Assembly: GCF_006569185.2 (NCBI RefSeq)
Contig: NZ_VIGC02000003.1
Location: 1 to 64,000, forward strand
Reading direction: 5' to 3'
Source of the DNA: Litorilinea aerophila
GTDB lineage: Bacteria > Chloroflexota > Anaerolineae > Caldilineales > Caldilineaceae
DNA: 64,000 nucleotides
This document shows positions 29,167 through 37,711 of this stretch, one piece after another. Positions within the stretch are counted from its first letter, which is position 1; every line of letters starts with the position of its first letter. The translations under genes and the position numbers were made by a program. The notes below the pieces were generated by a model. It was given only the letters and a program-made list of their open reading frames with translations, ran no database searches and had not been told where the DNA came from.

Positions 29167-30507
29167 ATGGAATCGGTCAAGACCATGCCCAGCGCCGGAA
29201 CTGCCCCGGTGCCGCCGCCCGCCTTCCACGTGATGATGAAGCCGCGTGGCGCTATCTGCAACCTGGATTGCAAGTACTGCTACTTCCTCTCCAAGGAGGC
29301 CCTCTACCCGGGCAGCCGCTTCCGCATGGGCGAGGATCTGCTGGAGGAGTACACCCGCCAGTACATCGAAGCCCAGCAGGTGCCGGAGGTGACCTTTGCC
29401 TGGCAGGGCGGTGAGCCCACCCTGATGGGGCTGGACTTCTTCAAGCGGGCGGTGGAGCTCCAGCAGAAGTACCGCAAGCCGGGCATGCGCATCTACAACG
29501 CCTTCCAGACCAACGGCGTGCTCCTCAACGACGACTGGGGACGCTTCTTCCACGAGCACGACTTCCTCATCGGCATCAGCATCGACGGGCCGGAGGATAT
29601 CCACGACTTCTACCGGGTGGACAAGGGCGGCCAGCCCACCTTCCGCCGGGTGATGGCCGGCCTGGAGATCCTGAAGAAGCACCGGGTGGAGTTCAACGTC
29701 CTCACCACCGTCCACGCGGCCAACGCCCCCCATCCCCTGCGGGTCTATCGCTTCCTGCGGGACGAGGCTGGCGCTCGCTTCATCCAGTTCATCCCCATCG
29801 TGGAGCGGGACAACGGCACCGGCTTCCAGGAGGGGGACCGGGTCACCGAACGTTCGGTCACCGGCCGCCAGTATGGTGAGTTCCTCTGCGCCATCTTCGA
29901 CGAATGGGTACGCCGGGATGTGGGCCGGGTCTTCGTCCAGATCTTCGACGTGGCGTTGGCGGCCTGGTCCGGCCATCGGCCCGGCCTCTGTGTCTTCGAA
30001 GAGACCTGCGGCAATGCCCTGGCCCTGGAGCACAACGGCGATCTCTACTCCTGTGACCACTTTGTGGAGCCCAACTACCGCCTGGGCAACATCCAGGAGA
30101 TTCCCCTGGTGGAGATGGTGGCTTCGCCTCAACAGCGCCAGTTCGGCCTGGACAAGCGGGAGACCTTGCCTCGCTACTGCCGGGAGTGTGAAGTGCGCTT
30201 CGTCTGCAACGGCGGCTGCCCCAAGAACCGCTTCATCACCACGCCCGACGGCGAGCCCGGCCTGAACTACCTGTGCGAAGGCTATCGGCTCTTTTTCAAC
30301 CACATCGACCGGCCCATGCGCATCATGGCCGCGGAGCTGCAGGCCCACCGGCCGCCGGCCAACGTCATGGGCATCCTGGCCCGGGAGGAGGCGGAGCTGC
30401 AGCGGCGCCTGGCCCGGGCCCAACGCAACGATCCCTGCCCCTGTGGCAGCGGCCGCAAGTTCAAGCACTGCCATGGCCGCGGGGTAAAGGTCGCTTCCAG
30501 AAGCTGA
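29167..30507 (+). CDS. Radical-SAM/SPASM maturase (anSME-like) with a SEC-C tail
   Basis: A 446-residue anaerobic sulfatase-maturating enzyme homologue. C31-x3-C35-x2-C38 binds the radical-SAM cluster, and the SPASM region shows CGNALALEHNG, YSCDHF and CRECEVRFVCNGGCP for two further clusters. The Asp in SCDHF matches the catalytic Asp of anSMEs. A SEC-C zinc motif, NDPCPCGSGRKFKHC, forms residues 421-436. Its usual substrate is a Cys or Ser in a sulfatase, oxidised to formylglycine, but no sulfatase is encoded in this window. Confidence 0.88.
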   Translation: MESVKTMPSAGTAPVPPPAFHVMMKPRGAICNLDCKYCYFLSKEALYPGSRFRMGEDLLEEYTRQYIEAQQVPEVTFAWQGGEPTLMGLDFFKRAVELQQKYRKPGMRIYNAFQTNGVLLNDDWGRFFHEHDFLIGISIDGPEDIHDFYRVDKGGQPTFRRVMAGLEILKKHRVEFNVLTTVHAANAPHPLRVYRFLRDEAGARFIQFIPIVERDNGTGFQEGDRVTERSVTGRQYGEFLCAIFDEWVRRDVGRVFVQIFDVALAAWSGHRPGLCVFEETCGNALALEHNGDLYSCDHFVEPNYRLGNIQEIPLVEMVASPQQRQFGLDKRETLPRYCRECEVRFVCNGGCPKNRFITTPDGEPGLNYLCEGYRLFFNHIDRPMRIMAAELQAHRPPANVMGILAREEAELQRRLARAQRNDPCPCGSGRKFKHCHGRGVKVASRS

Positions 30508-30534
30508 CATCCATCGAAAGGAACATTGCCTGCC

Positions 30535-31518
30535 ATGAAAGTCATCCAGGTCGGCATCGGAGGCATGGGCGGTACCTGGCTGCGGGCTGTGCTGGCCTCG
30601 CCCCATGTGACCTTTGCCGCGTTGGTGGAAGTGAACGACGCCATCGCCGCCCAGCAGGTGGAGAAGTTCGGGCTCCAGGGTGTGCCGGTCTTCAAGTCCC
30701 TGGACGAAGCTTTGAAGCAGGTGGAAGCCGACGGGGTCATCAACGTAACGCCGCCCCAGTTTCACAAAGAGATCTCCCTGATCGCGCTGGAGGCCGGCCT
30801 GCCCGTGCTGTCGGAAAAGCCCCTGGCCGACACCCTGGAGTCCGCCCTGGCCATCGTGGAGAAGTCCACGAGCACGGGGGTGCTCCACATGGTGGCCCAG
30901 AACTACCGCTACCGCCGGGCCACCCAGACCCTGAAGCGGGCCCTGGCCACGGAGGATCTGGGTCCCATCGGCTCGGCCACGGTGGAGTTCTTCCGGGGGC
31001 CCCACTTTGGCGGCTTCCGGGAAGAGATGGCCTACCCCCTGATCATCGACATGTCCATCCACCACTTTGATCTCATGCGTTTCTTCCTGGAGAAGAACCC
31101 GGTGGCTGTCTACGGCAAGAGCTGGAACCCGCCGTGGAGCTGGTTCAAGGGGGATGCCTCCGCCGCTGTCACTTTGGAGTTTGCCGACAACGTGGTCATC
31201 TCCTACACCGGCTCCTGGTGCTCCCAGGCCCGGGAGATCAGCTGGAACGCCAACTGGCGCTTCGAGTGCGCCCGCGGGGTGGTGGTCATGGAGGATGATC
31301 AGGTCTACATCCAGCGTACGGGCCAGGAGCCGATTCAGGTGGAGCCGGTGGCCATGCCCCTGGAAGGCCAGGACTACCTGCTCCAGGAGTTCTACCAGGC
31401 TGTCACCCAGGGCACCACGCCGGCCACCACCTGCCAGGACAACATCAAGTCCCTGTCCATCGTCTTCGACGTGGTCCGCTCCTTCGAGACGGGCCAGGTC
31501 GTCCAGAGTTCTGCGTGA
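30535..31518 (+). CDS. Gfo/Idh/MocA-family sugar dehydrogenase (first)
   Basis: A 327-residue NAD(P)-dependent dehydrogenase with an N-terminal Rossmann fold (VGIGGMGGTW at residues 5-14) and the catalytic motif EKPLAD near residue 98. HHFDLMRFF (about 178-186) is in the substrate domain. The ATG at 30535 has GAAAGGA upstream; an in-frame TTG at 30526 is less likely. It probably oxidises a ring hydroxyl of a sugar or inositol. Confidence 0.87.
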   Translation: MKVIQVGIGGMGGTWLRAVLASPHVTFAALVEVNDAIAAQQVEKFGLQGVPVFKSLDEALKQVEADGVINVTPPQFHKEISLIALEAGLPVLSEKPLADTLESALAIVEKSTSTGVLHMVAQNYRYRRATQTLKRALATEDLGPIGSATVEFFRGPHFGGFREEMAYPLIIDMSIHHFDLMRFFLEKNPVAVYGKSWNPPWSWFKGDASAAVTLEFADNVVISYTGSWCSQAREISWNANWRFECARGVVVMEDDQVYIQRTGQEPIQVEPVAMPLEGQDYLLQEFYQAVTQGTTPATTCQDNIKSLSIVFDVVRSFETGQVVQSSA

Positions 31519-31580
31519 CGGGCAATACCGATCGCCGAATCAAGCGGCACAGTAGGTCACGTTGTCATGCGTGACCGCGT

Positions 31581-31600
31581 GTCCGGTAGGGAAACCGGAC
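31581..31600. repeat. Palindromic intergenic element, GTCCGGT type
   Basis: GTCCGGT and ACCGGAC pair around the loop AGGGAA, followed by CTACGG. Similar pieces, with the same GAccGgaCCTACGG ending, occur near 34110-34120. It lies in the 180-base gap between the dehydrogenase and the TIM-barrel gene. Confidence 0.5.
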
Positions 31601-31699
31601 CTACGGAATCATGGGCGCCACTCCCTCCGCCAATGGGCAACCATCGTGAAGTGCTGAAACCGTTACCATCGCACTGTTACTAGACATAGGAGGAAAATC

Positions 31700-32698
<999 letters not shown>

Positions 32699-32767
32699 CC
32701 CCACGGGTCGTAGGGGTGTCGCTGGAATCAGAAAACAACAGATACTCTCAAACAAGGAGATGATCCC

Positions 32768-33961
32768 ATGGCAGAAGGATCCGGTTTCACCTCCATGGCA
32801 GCCGGCCGCACCGAGGGGCAGGCCCCTGAGATCGGTGTTGGCATGCTGGGCTACGCCTTCATGGGCAAGGCCCACAGCAACGCCATGCGCAAGATTCCGT
32901 ACATGATGTACCCGCCGCCGGCCATCCCCAAGCTGGTGGGCATCTGCGGCCGCAACGAGGAAGCCGTGGCCGAGGCGGCCAAGCGCTTCGGCTACGCCCA
33001 CTACTACACCGACTGGCGGGAGATGCTGGCCAACGACGAGATCCAGCTCTTCGACAATGGCGGCCCCAACGACGCCCACGCCGAGCCCTGCATCCAGGCC
33101 GCCCAGGCAGGCAAGCATATCCTCTGTGAAAAGCCCCTGGCCCGCACGGCCGAGGAGGCCAAGACCATGCTGGACGCGGTCCAGAAGGCCGGCATCAAGC
33201 ATATGGTGGCCTTCAACTACCGTTTCGTCCCCGCCATCCGCCAGATCCGGATGCTGGTGGACAGCGGCCTGCTGGGCCAGATCTACCACTTTCGGGCCGT
33301 CTACCTGCAGGAATGGGTCATGCCCCACTACAACCTGCCCATGATCTGGCGCCTCCAGAAGAAGGTGGCCGGCAGCGGCGCGCTGGGCGACCTGGGCGCC
33401 CACATCATCGACCTGGGCCGCTATCTGGTAGGGGAAATCAGCTCGGTGAGCGCCATGACCAAGACCTTCATCAAGGAACGGCCCTGGCCCGACGGCACCA
33501 TGGGCACGGTGGATGTGGACGACGCCTTCGCCGCAGTGGTGGAGTTCGAAAACGGTGCCCTGGGAACCCTGGAGGCGACCCGCTTTGCCGCCGGCCGCAA
33601 GAACAGCCAGGTGATCGAGATCAACGCCGAGAAGGCCAGCATCCGCTTCAACCTGGAGCGGCTGAATGAGCTGGAGGTCTTCTGGGTGGGCGAAGAGCCC
33701 AAGGAAACCCAGGGCTTCCACAACGTGCTGGTCTCAGAGCCCTACCATCCCTGGTGGGAGAACTGGTGGCCCCAGGGGCACATCATCGGCTGGGAGCACA
33801 CCTTCGTCCACGAGATCACCCACCTGTTGGACTGCATCGTCAACGACAAGCCTGTCGCGCCCATCGGCGCGGACTTTGAGGACGGCTACCGGGCCGCGGT
33901 GGTCTGCGACGCCATCCTGGAGTCGGCCGAGAACAAGCGCCAGGTGGACTGCAAGTACTGA
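32768..33961 (+). CDS. Gfo/Idh/MocA-family sugar dehydrogenase (second)
   Basis: A 397-residue dehydrogenase with a Rossmann motif (GMLGYAFMGKAH) around residues 26-37 and CEKPLARTAEE as the catalytic region near 120. GALGDLGAHIIDLGRY (about 207-222) holds the conserved Asp and His of the family. It is closer in length to the inositol/ keto-inositol dehydrogenase-like members. AAGGAG precedes the ATG. It is the last gene of the cluster, and a hairpin terminator follows. Confidence 0.88.
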   Translation: MAEGSGFTSMAAGRTEGQAPEIGVGMLGYAFMGKAHSNAMRKIPYMMYPPPAIPKLVGICGRNEEAVAEAAKRFGYAHYYTDWREMLANDEIQLFDNGGPNDAHAEPCIQAAQAGKHILCEKPLARTAEEAKTMLDAVQKAGIKHMVAFNYRFVPAIRQIRMLVDSGLLGQIYHFRAVYLQEWVMPHYNLPMIWRLQKKVAGSGALGDLGAHIIDLGRYLVGEISSVSAMTKTFIKERPWPDGTMGTVDVDDAFAAVVEFENGALGTLEATRFAAGRKNSQVIEINAEKASIRFNLERLNELEVFWVGEEPKETQGFHNVLVSEPYHPWWENWWPQGHIIGWEHTFVHEITHLLDCIVNDKPVAPIGADFEDGYRAAVVCDAILESAENKRQVDCKY

Positions 33962-33989
33962 GGTTCAGGTTTCCAGACCGAAATGCAGG

Positions 33990-34021
33990 GGGGCGGCAGT
34001 TCATCTGCGAACTGCCGCCCC
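33990..34021 (+). terminator. Terminator-like hairpin at the end of the catabolic cluster
   Basis: GGGGCGGCAGTTC pairs perfectly with GAACTGCCGCCCC around a six-base loop. Only two T residues follow, so termination may be partial or factor-assisted. Confidence 0.6.
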
Positions 34022-34140
34022 TTCACCTGCCTGGGTCCTGAGGACAGCGGTCGGCTGGGAGCCACCTCTACAGGTCTGGCACCATTGTGCGGCCGGAGAC
34101 CGCACCTACGGCAAGGGCCGCCTGTGCGTTTGGATACAAC

Positions 34141-34246
34141 GGGACGTAGGGCGGGCCTCTGGCCCGCCAGCGGTGGCCGGATCGCTGGGGTGCCAGCGTT
34201 TGTCGGGGCCTGGGGACAACGGGCGAGCACGGGGGGCCCCCCTACC
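34141..34246. repeat. Palindromic GC-rich intergenic repeats
   Basis: GGCGGGCC-TCT-GGCCCGCC at about 34150-34168 is followed at 34201-34246 by a degenerate copy of the CGGGGCTGGCGACA/GGGCGGGC element seen near 35.3 and 52.0 kb. The second copy ends CTACCAC, two bases before the stop codon of the minus-strand gene. Confidence 0.6.
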
Positions 34247-34249
34247 ACA

Positions 34250-35194
34250 CTATGCCTTCCCGCTCCGGGCTGCCTGGATGGCGTTCTCCACCACCCGCAG
34301 CCGGTCGAAGTTGGGCAATTTCAGGTAATGGGCCGCCGCCTGGAGCATGGCTTCCTGGGGGATGAGACCGATGAGTTCGCTGCGGTCGACGGCGGTGCCA
34401 TGTTCGGCGGCCAGGCGGCTCACCGCATCCATCACCACGTGGAGGGGCGTCCGGGTGTAATCCACCAGGTTCATGCTCACCTGGGCCTGGCCGTCCACCA
34501 GCAGGCCCATGGCCTTCACCGCGGGGAAGCCGCCGCTGCTCTCCCGGATGGCCCGGGCAATGGCCTTGGCCACCTTCACATCGTCGGTCTGCAGGTAGAA
34601 GTTGTAGGCAATGAGGAACGGCCGTGCCCCCACGATGACCGCCCCGGCCGGGCCCACCTGGGCCGGGCCAAAGTCCGGCTGCCGTTCGGGCAGGTGAATC
34701 TCCTCCACCAGCTTTTCAAATTCGCCCCGGCGCACATCGGCCAGGTTGCGCCGTTCCGGGCGGGTGGCGGCCGCTTCGTATAGGTAGACGGGCAGGTGTA
34801 GCTCCTCGCCGATGCGCCGGCCCAGGTCCCTGGCCAGCGCCACACAGCCCGCCAGGTCGATGTTCTGGATGGGGATGAGGGGAACCACGTCGGTGGCCCC
34901 CAGGCGCGGGTGGGCACCCCGATGCTGGAACATGTCGATCAGGGACGCCGCCCGTTCCACCGCCCGGTACAGCCCCTCCACCACCGCGTCCGGCGGCCCG
35001 GCGATGGTGACCACTGTGCGGTTGTGATCGCTGTCGCTGCTCCAGTCCAGCAGCAGGACGCCCGGCACCTGGATCGCCTGGAGGATGGACTGGACCACCT
35101 CTGGACGGCGGCCTTCGGAGAAGTTGGGGACAGCTTCGATGAGTACATCTTCTGCCCCGCGATTGAGGTCTTCTCGGTCGTGTTGGACGTTCAC
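34250..35194 (-). CDS. Glutamate formiminotransferase
   Basis: A 314-residue formiminotransferase of the FTCD N-terminal type, which moves a formimino group from formiminoglutamate to tetrahydrofolate in histidine degradation. AVPNFSEGRRPEVV at the start, DHNRTVVT, HRGAHPRLGATDVVP and the terminal RLRVVENAI are family signatures. A GTG at 35194 with AAGGA upstream is the likely start. The cyclodeaminase partner is not fused and is not seen nearby. It stands alone on the minus strand. Confidence 0.92.
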   Translation of the reverse strand: MNVQHDREDLNRGAEDVLIEAVPNFSEGRRPEVVQSILQAIQVPGVLLLDWSSDSDHNRTVVTIAGPPDAVVEGLYRAVERAASLIDMFQHRGAHPRLGATDVVPLIPIQNIDLAGCVALARDLGRRIGEELHLPVYLYEAAATRPERRNLADVRRGEFEKLVEEIHLPERQPDFGPAQVGPAGAVIVGARPFLIAYNFYLQTDDVKVAKAIARAIRESSGGFPAVKAMGLLVDGQAQVSMNLVDYTRTPLHVVMDAVSRLAAEHGTAVDRSELIGLIPQEAMLQAAAHYLKLPNFDRLRVVENAIQAARSGKA

Positions 35195-35297
35195 AGTTCT
35201 TCCTTTCTCCCTGGATTGACTTGCGATTTTTGCGAGACACCGCCACCACGTCGCAGGCATAGCTCCGAGCTGCATATGCGTCGTCGCCCCTGCATCC

Positions 35298-35343
35298 GTC
35301 CGGGGCTGGCGACATGGGGCGGGCCCCCGTGCCCGCCCCTACG
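35298..35343. repeat. Palindromic GC-rich intergenic repeat
   Basis: CCGGGGCTGGCGACA leads into GGGGCGGGC-CCCCGT-GCCCGCCCC and then TACGGG. This is the same element as near 52.0 kb. It lies in the divergent gap between the formiminotransferase and the FemAB-like gene. Confidence 0.65.
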
Positions 35344-35431
35344 GGAACCGGCGCACCTTCCGGTCCTGGCGACACCGAACATGGGGCCGGATGAACCGGC
35401 CGATCTGGCAAGATATGGTATCATAGCAGCC

Positions 35432-37699
35432 ATGAAACCGGCGATAGAGACCTGCTACTCCGTGTACAAACCCGACGATGCCCGTTGGGATCGCTTTATG
35501 TCCAGCCATCCCGCCGCCCACTTCCTGCAGAGCAGCCGGTGGCGCTGCCTGAAGAGCCGCTTTGGCTGGTGGGGTGCGTGTGTGGCGGTGGGCGATCCAG
35601 ATGGTACCCTGCGGGCCGGGGCCTCCGTGCTGTTCCGGCGGATGGCCGGCCTGACTCTGGCCTATGTGCCCCGGGGGCCCGTGACCGATTGGACCGACCC
35701 GGCCCTCACCGCCGCCCTCCTGGCTGCGCTGGAAACATGCTGCCGCCAACACCGGGCCGCTGTGCTCAAGATCGAGCCGGGCCTGGTGGATACACCTGAG
35801 CACCGCGCCCTGCTGGCGGGCCAGGGCTTCCAGCCCAGTCAGCACACGGTCCAGCCCCGCAGTACCATCGTCCTGGACATCCAGGGCGAGGAGGAGGCCA
35901 TCCTCCAACGGATGAAGAGCAAGTGGCGCTATAACATTCGCCTCGCCGCCCGCAAAGGGGTGACGGTCCGGGAGGCCACCCGGGCGGACCTGCCCCACAT
36001 CCACGCCCTGATGGCCGAGACCGGCGAGCGGGACGGCTTTGGCGTGCATGCACCTGAGTACTACACGGCTGCCTTTGACCTCTTCGTGCCCGAGTCCGGC
36101 GTCTTCCTTCTGGCCGAATACCAGGGAGAGCCCCTGGCCGCCATTGTGGTATTGTTGAGCGGCGACACCGCCTACTACGTGTGGGGGGCCAGCAGTAACC
36201 GGGAGCGCAACCGCATGCCCAACCACGCGCTCCAGTGGGCTGCCATCCGGTGGGCGCGGCAGCGGGGCGCCCGCCGTTACGACCTGTGGGGCATCCCCGA
36301 TGAGCTGGGCCAGGTGGCCTATGGGCTGGATGGGGGGCGCGGCCAGCCTGTCCCTGCCGAACAGTTGCCCGTGGATCTGGAACAGTTGCCCGGTGAAGGG
36401 CTGTGGGGCGTCTACCGCTTCAAGCAGGGGTTCGGGGGCCACGTGGTCCGCTGGGTTGGCGCCTGGGACCGGCCCTTGCAGCCCGTGGGGGCCCGGCTCT
36501 ACCAGGCGGGTGTGGCCCTCCAGGGGGCACGCCTGGCCGTAGCCCGGAAGGGAATCCGCCAGGAAGGCATGGCGCTGCTCCGTCGCCACATGCCGCGTAG
36601 CCCAGGGCTCTCTACACGGGTGGTGCCGGTGACCGACCCGGTGCGCTGGCGCTGGGTGCTGGCCAACTTGCCGGATCCCCACGTGCTCCAGAGCTGGGAG
36701 TGGGGAGAGGTCAAACGCCAGACCGGCTGGAACGCCGGTCGTTTTGTGTTGACGGGGGAAGGGGATCGTCCCCAGGGCGCCTTCCAGTTTCTCTGGCGCC
36801 AGCCGCTGCCCTTTCTCCCCCTGCGCATCGGCTATGTGCCCAAGGGGCCCCTGCTGGACTGGGAGGAGCCGGGTTTGGTCGACATCCTGTTGGGCCAGGT
36901 GGAGGCGGTGGCTCGCCAGCATCGATGCCTGCTGGTGAAGATCGATCCCGACGTGCGGGAGGACAGGCCCGCCGGCCAGCAGCTGATCCGGACCCTGCGC
37001 CGGCGGGGGTGGCGCTTCAGCCAGGAGCAGATCCAGTTCAAGAACACGGCCTATACGGACCTCCGGCCGGATGAGGCAGAACTGCTGGCCCAGATGAAGA
37101 GCAAGTGGCGCTACAACATTCGGCTGGCCGAGCGCCGGGGCATCGAAATTCGCCAGGGCGGGGCGGCGGATTTGCCCGCTTTCTATGCCCTCTATGCCGA
37201 GACGGCCCGGCGGGATGGGTTTCTGGTGCGGCCCTACGCTTACTACGAGACGGCCTGGCTGACCTTTTTGCAGGCCCAGGCCGATGCCCAGAACCCGGCC
37301 GGAGGTGTGTTGCTGCTGGCCGAACACCCAGAAGAAACAGAGCCCCTGGCCGGCGTCTTTCTCATGCGGTACGGCGAGCGATGCTGGTACTTCTACGGCG
37401 CCAGCAGCAGCCGCCGGCGGCGGGATATGCCCAACTATCTCCTCCAGTGGGAGGCCATGCGCTGGGCCCGGCAAGAGGGATGCACCTGGTACGATTGGTG
37501 GGGGGCGCCCACCTGCCTGGACGATCCCGACGATGCTATGCAGGGGGTCTGGTATTTCAAGCAGGGATTTGGCGCCGAATTCCAGCCCCATGTGGGCGCC
37601 TGGGACTACGCCGTGCAGCCGTGGCTCTACCGGCTCTACGTCCAGGGCATGCCCTGGCTGCTGGCTCTGATGCGCTGGCGGGGCCGCCAGACGACCTGA
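35432..37699 (+). CDS. Tandem double FemAB/FemX-like aminoacyltransferase
   Basis: A 755-residue protein built of two complete FemAB-type units of roughly 370 residues each. The same motif, MKSKWRYNIRLA, recurs at 161-172 and 555-566. Each unit also has an aromatic motif near its end, VYRFKQGFGG and WYFKQGFGA. FemAB enzymes add amino acids from aminoacyl-tRNA to lipid-linked peptidoglycan precursors and are normally 340-420 residues long. The ATG at 35432 fits the N-terminal homology. A tandem fusion could let one chain add two residues in sequence, or one half could be structural. Confidence 0.85.
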   Translation: MKPAIETCYSVYKPDDARWDRFMSSHPAAHFLQSSRWRCLKSRFGWWGACVAVGDPDGTLRAGASVLFRRMAGLTLAYVPRGPVTDWTDPALTAALLAALETCCRQHRAAVLKIEPGLVDTPEHRALLAGQGFQPSQHTVQPRSTIVLDIQGEEEAILQRMKSKWRYNIRLAARKGVTVREATRADLPHIHALMAETGERDGFGVHAPEYYTAAFDLFVPESGVFLLAEYQGEPLAAIVVLLSGDTAYYVWGASSNRERNRMPNHALQWAAIRWARQRGARRYDLWGIPDELGQVAYGLDGGRGQPVPAEQLPVDLEQLPGEGLWGVYRFKQGFGGHVVRWVGAWDRPLQPVGARLYQAGVALQGARLAVARKGIRQEGMALLRRHMPRSPGLSTRVVPVTDPVRWRWVLANLPDPHVLQSWEWGEVKRQTGWNAGRFVLTGEGDRPQGAFQFLWRQPLPFLPLRIGYVPKGPLLDWEEPGLVDILLGQVEAVARQHRCLLVKIDPDVREDRPAGQQLIRTLRRRGWRFSQEQIQFKNTAYTDLRPDEAELLAQMKSKWRYNIRLAERRGIEIRQGGAADLPAFYALYAETARRDGFLVRPYAYYETAWLTFLQAQADAQNPAGGVLLLAEHPEETEPLAGVFLMRYGERCWYFYGASSSRRRRDMPNYLLQWEAMRWARQEGCTWYDWWGAPTCLDDPDDAMQGVWYFKQGFGAEFQPHVGAWDYAVQPWLYRLYVQGMPWLLALMRWRGRQTT

Positions 37700-37711
37700 G
37701 CCCGGGGCCGG

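Noticed and set aside
35339-37591. Long minus-strand open frame opposite the FemAB-like gene
   Set aside because: GC-rich coding sequence often leaves the opposite frame open. The product has no recognisable domain, while the plus-strand product has clear repeated FemAB motifs.
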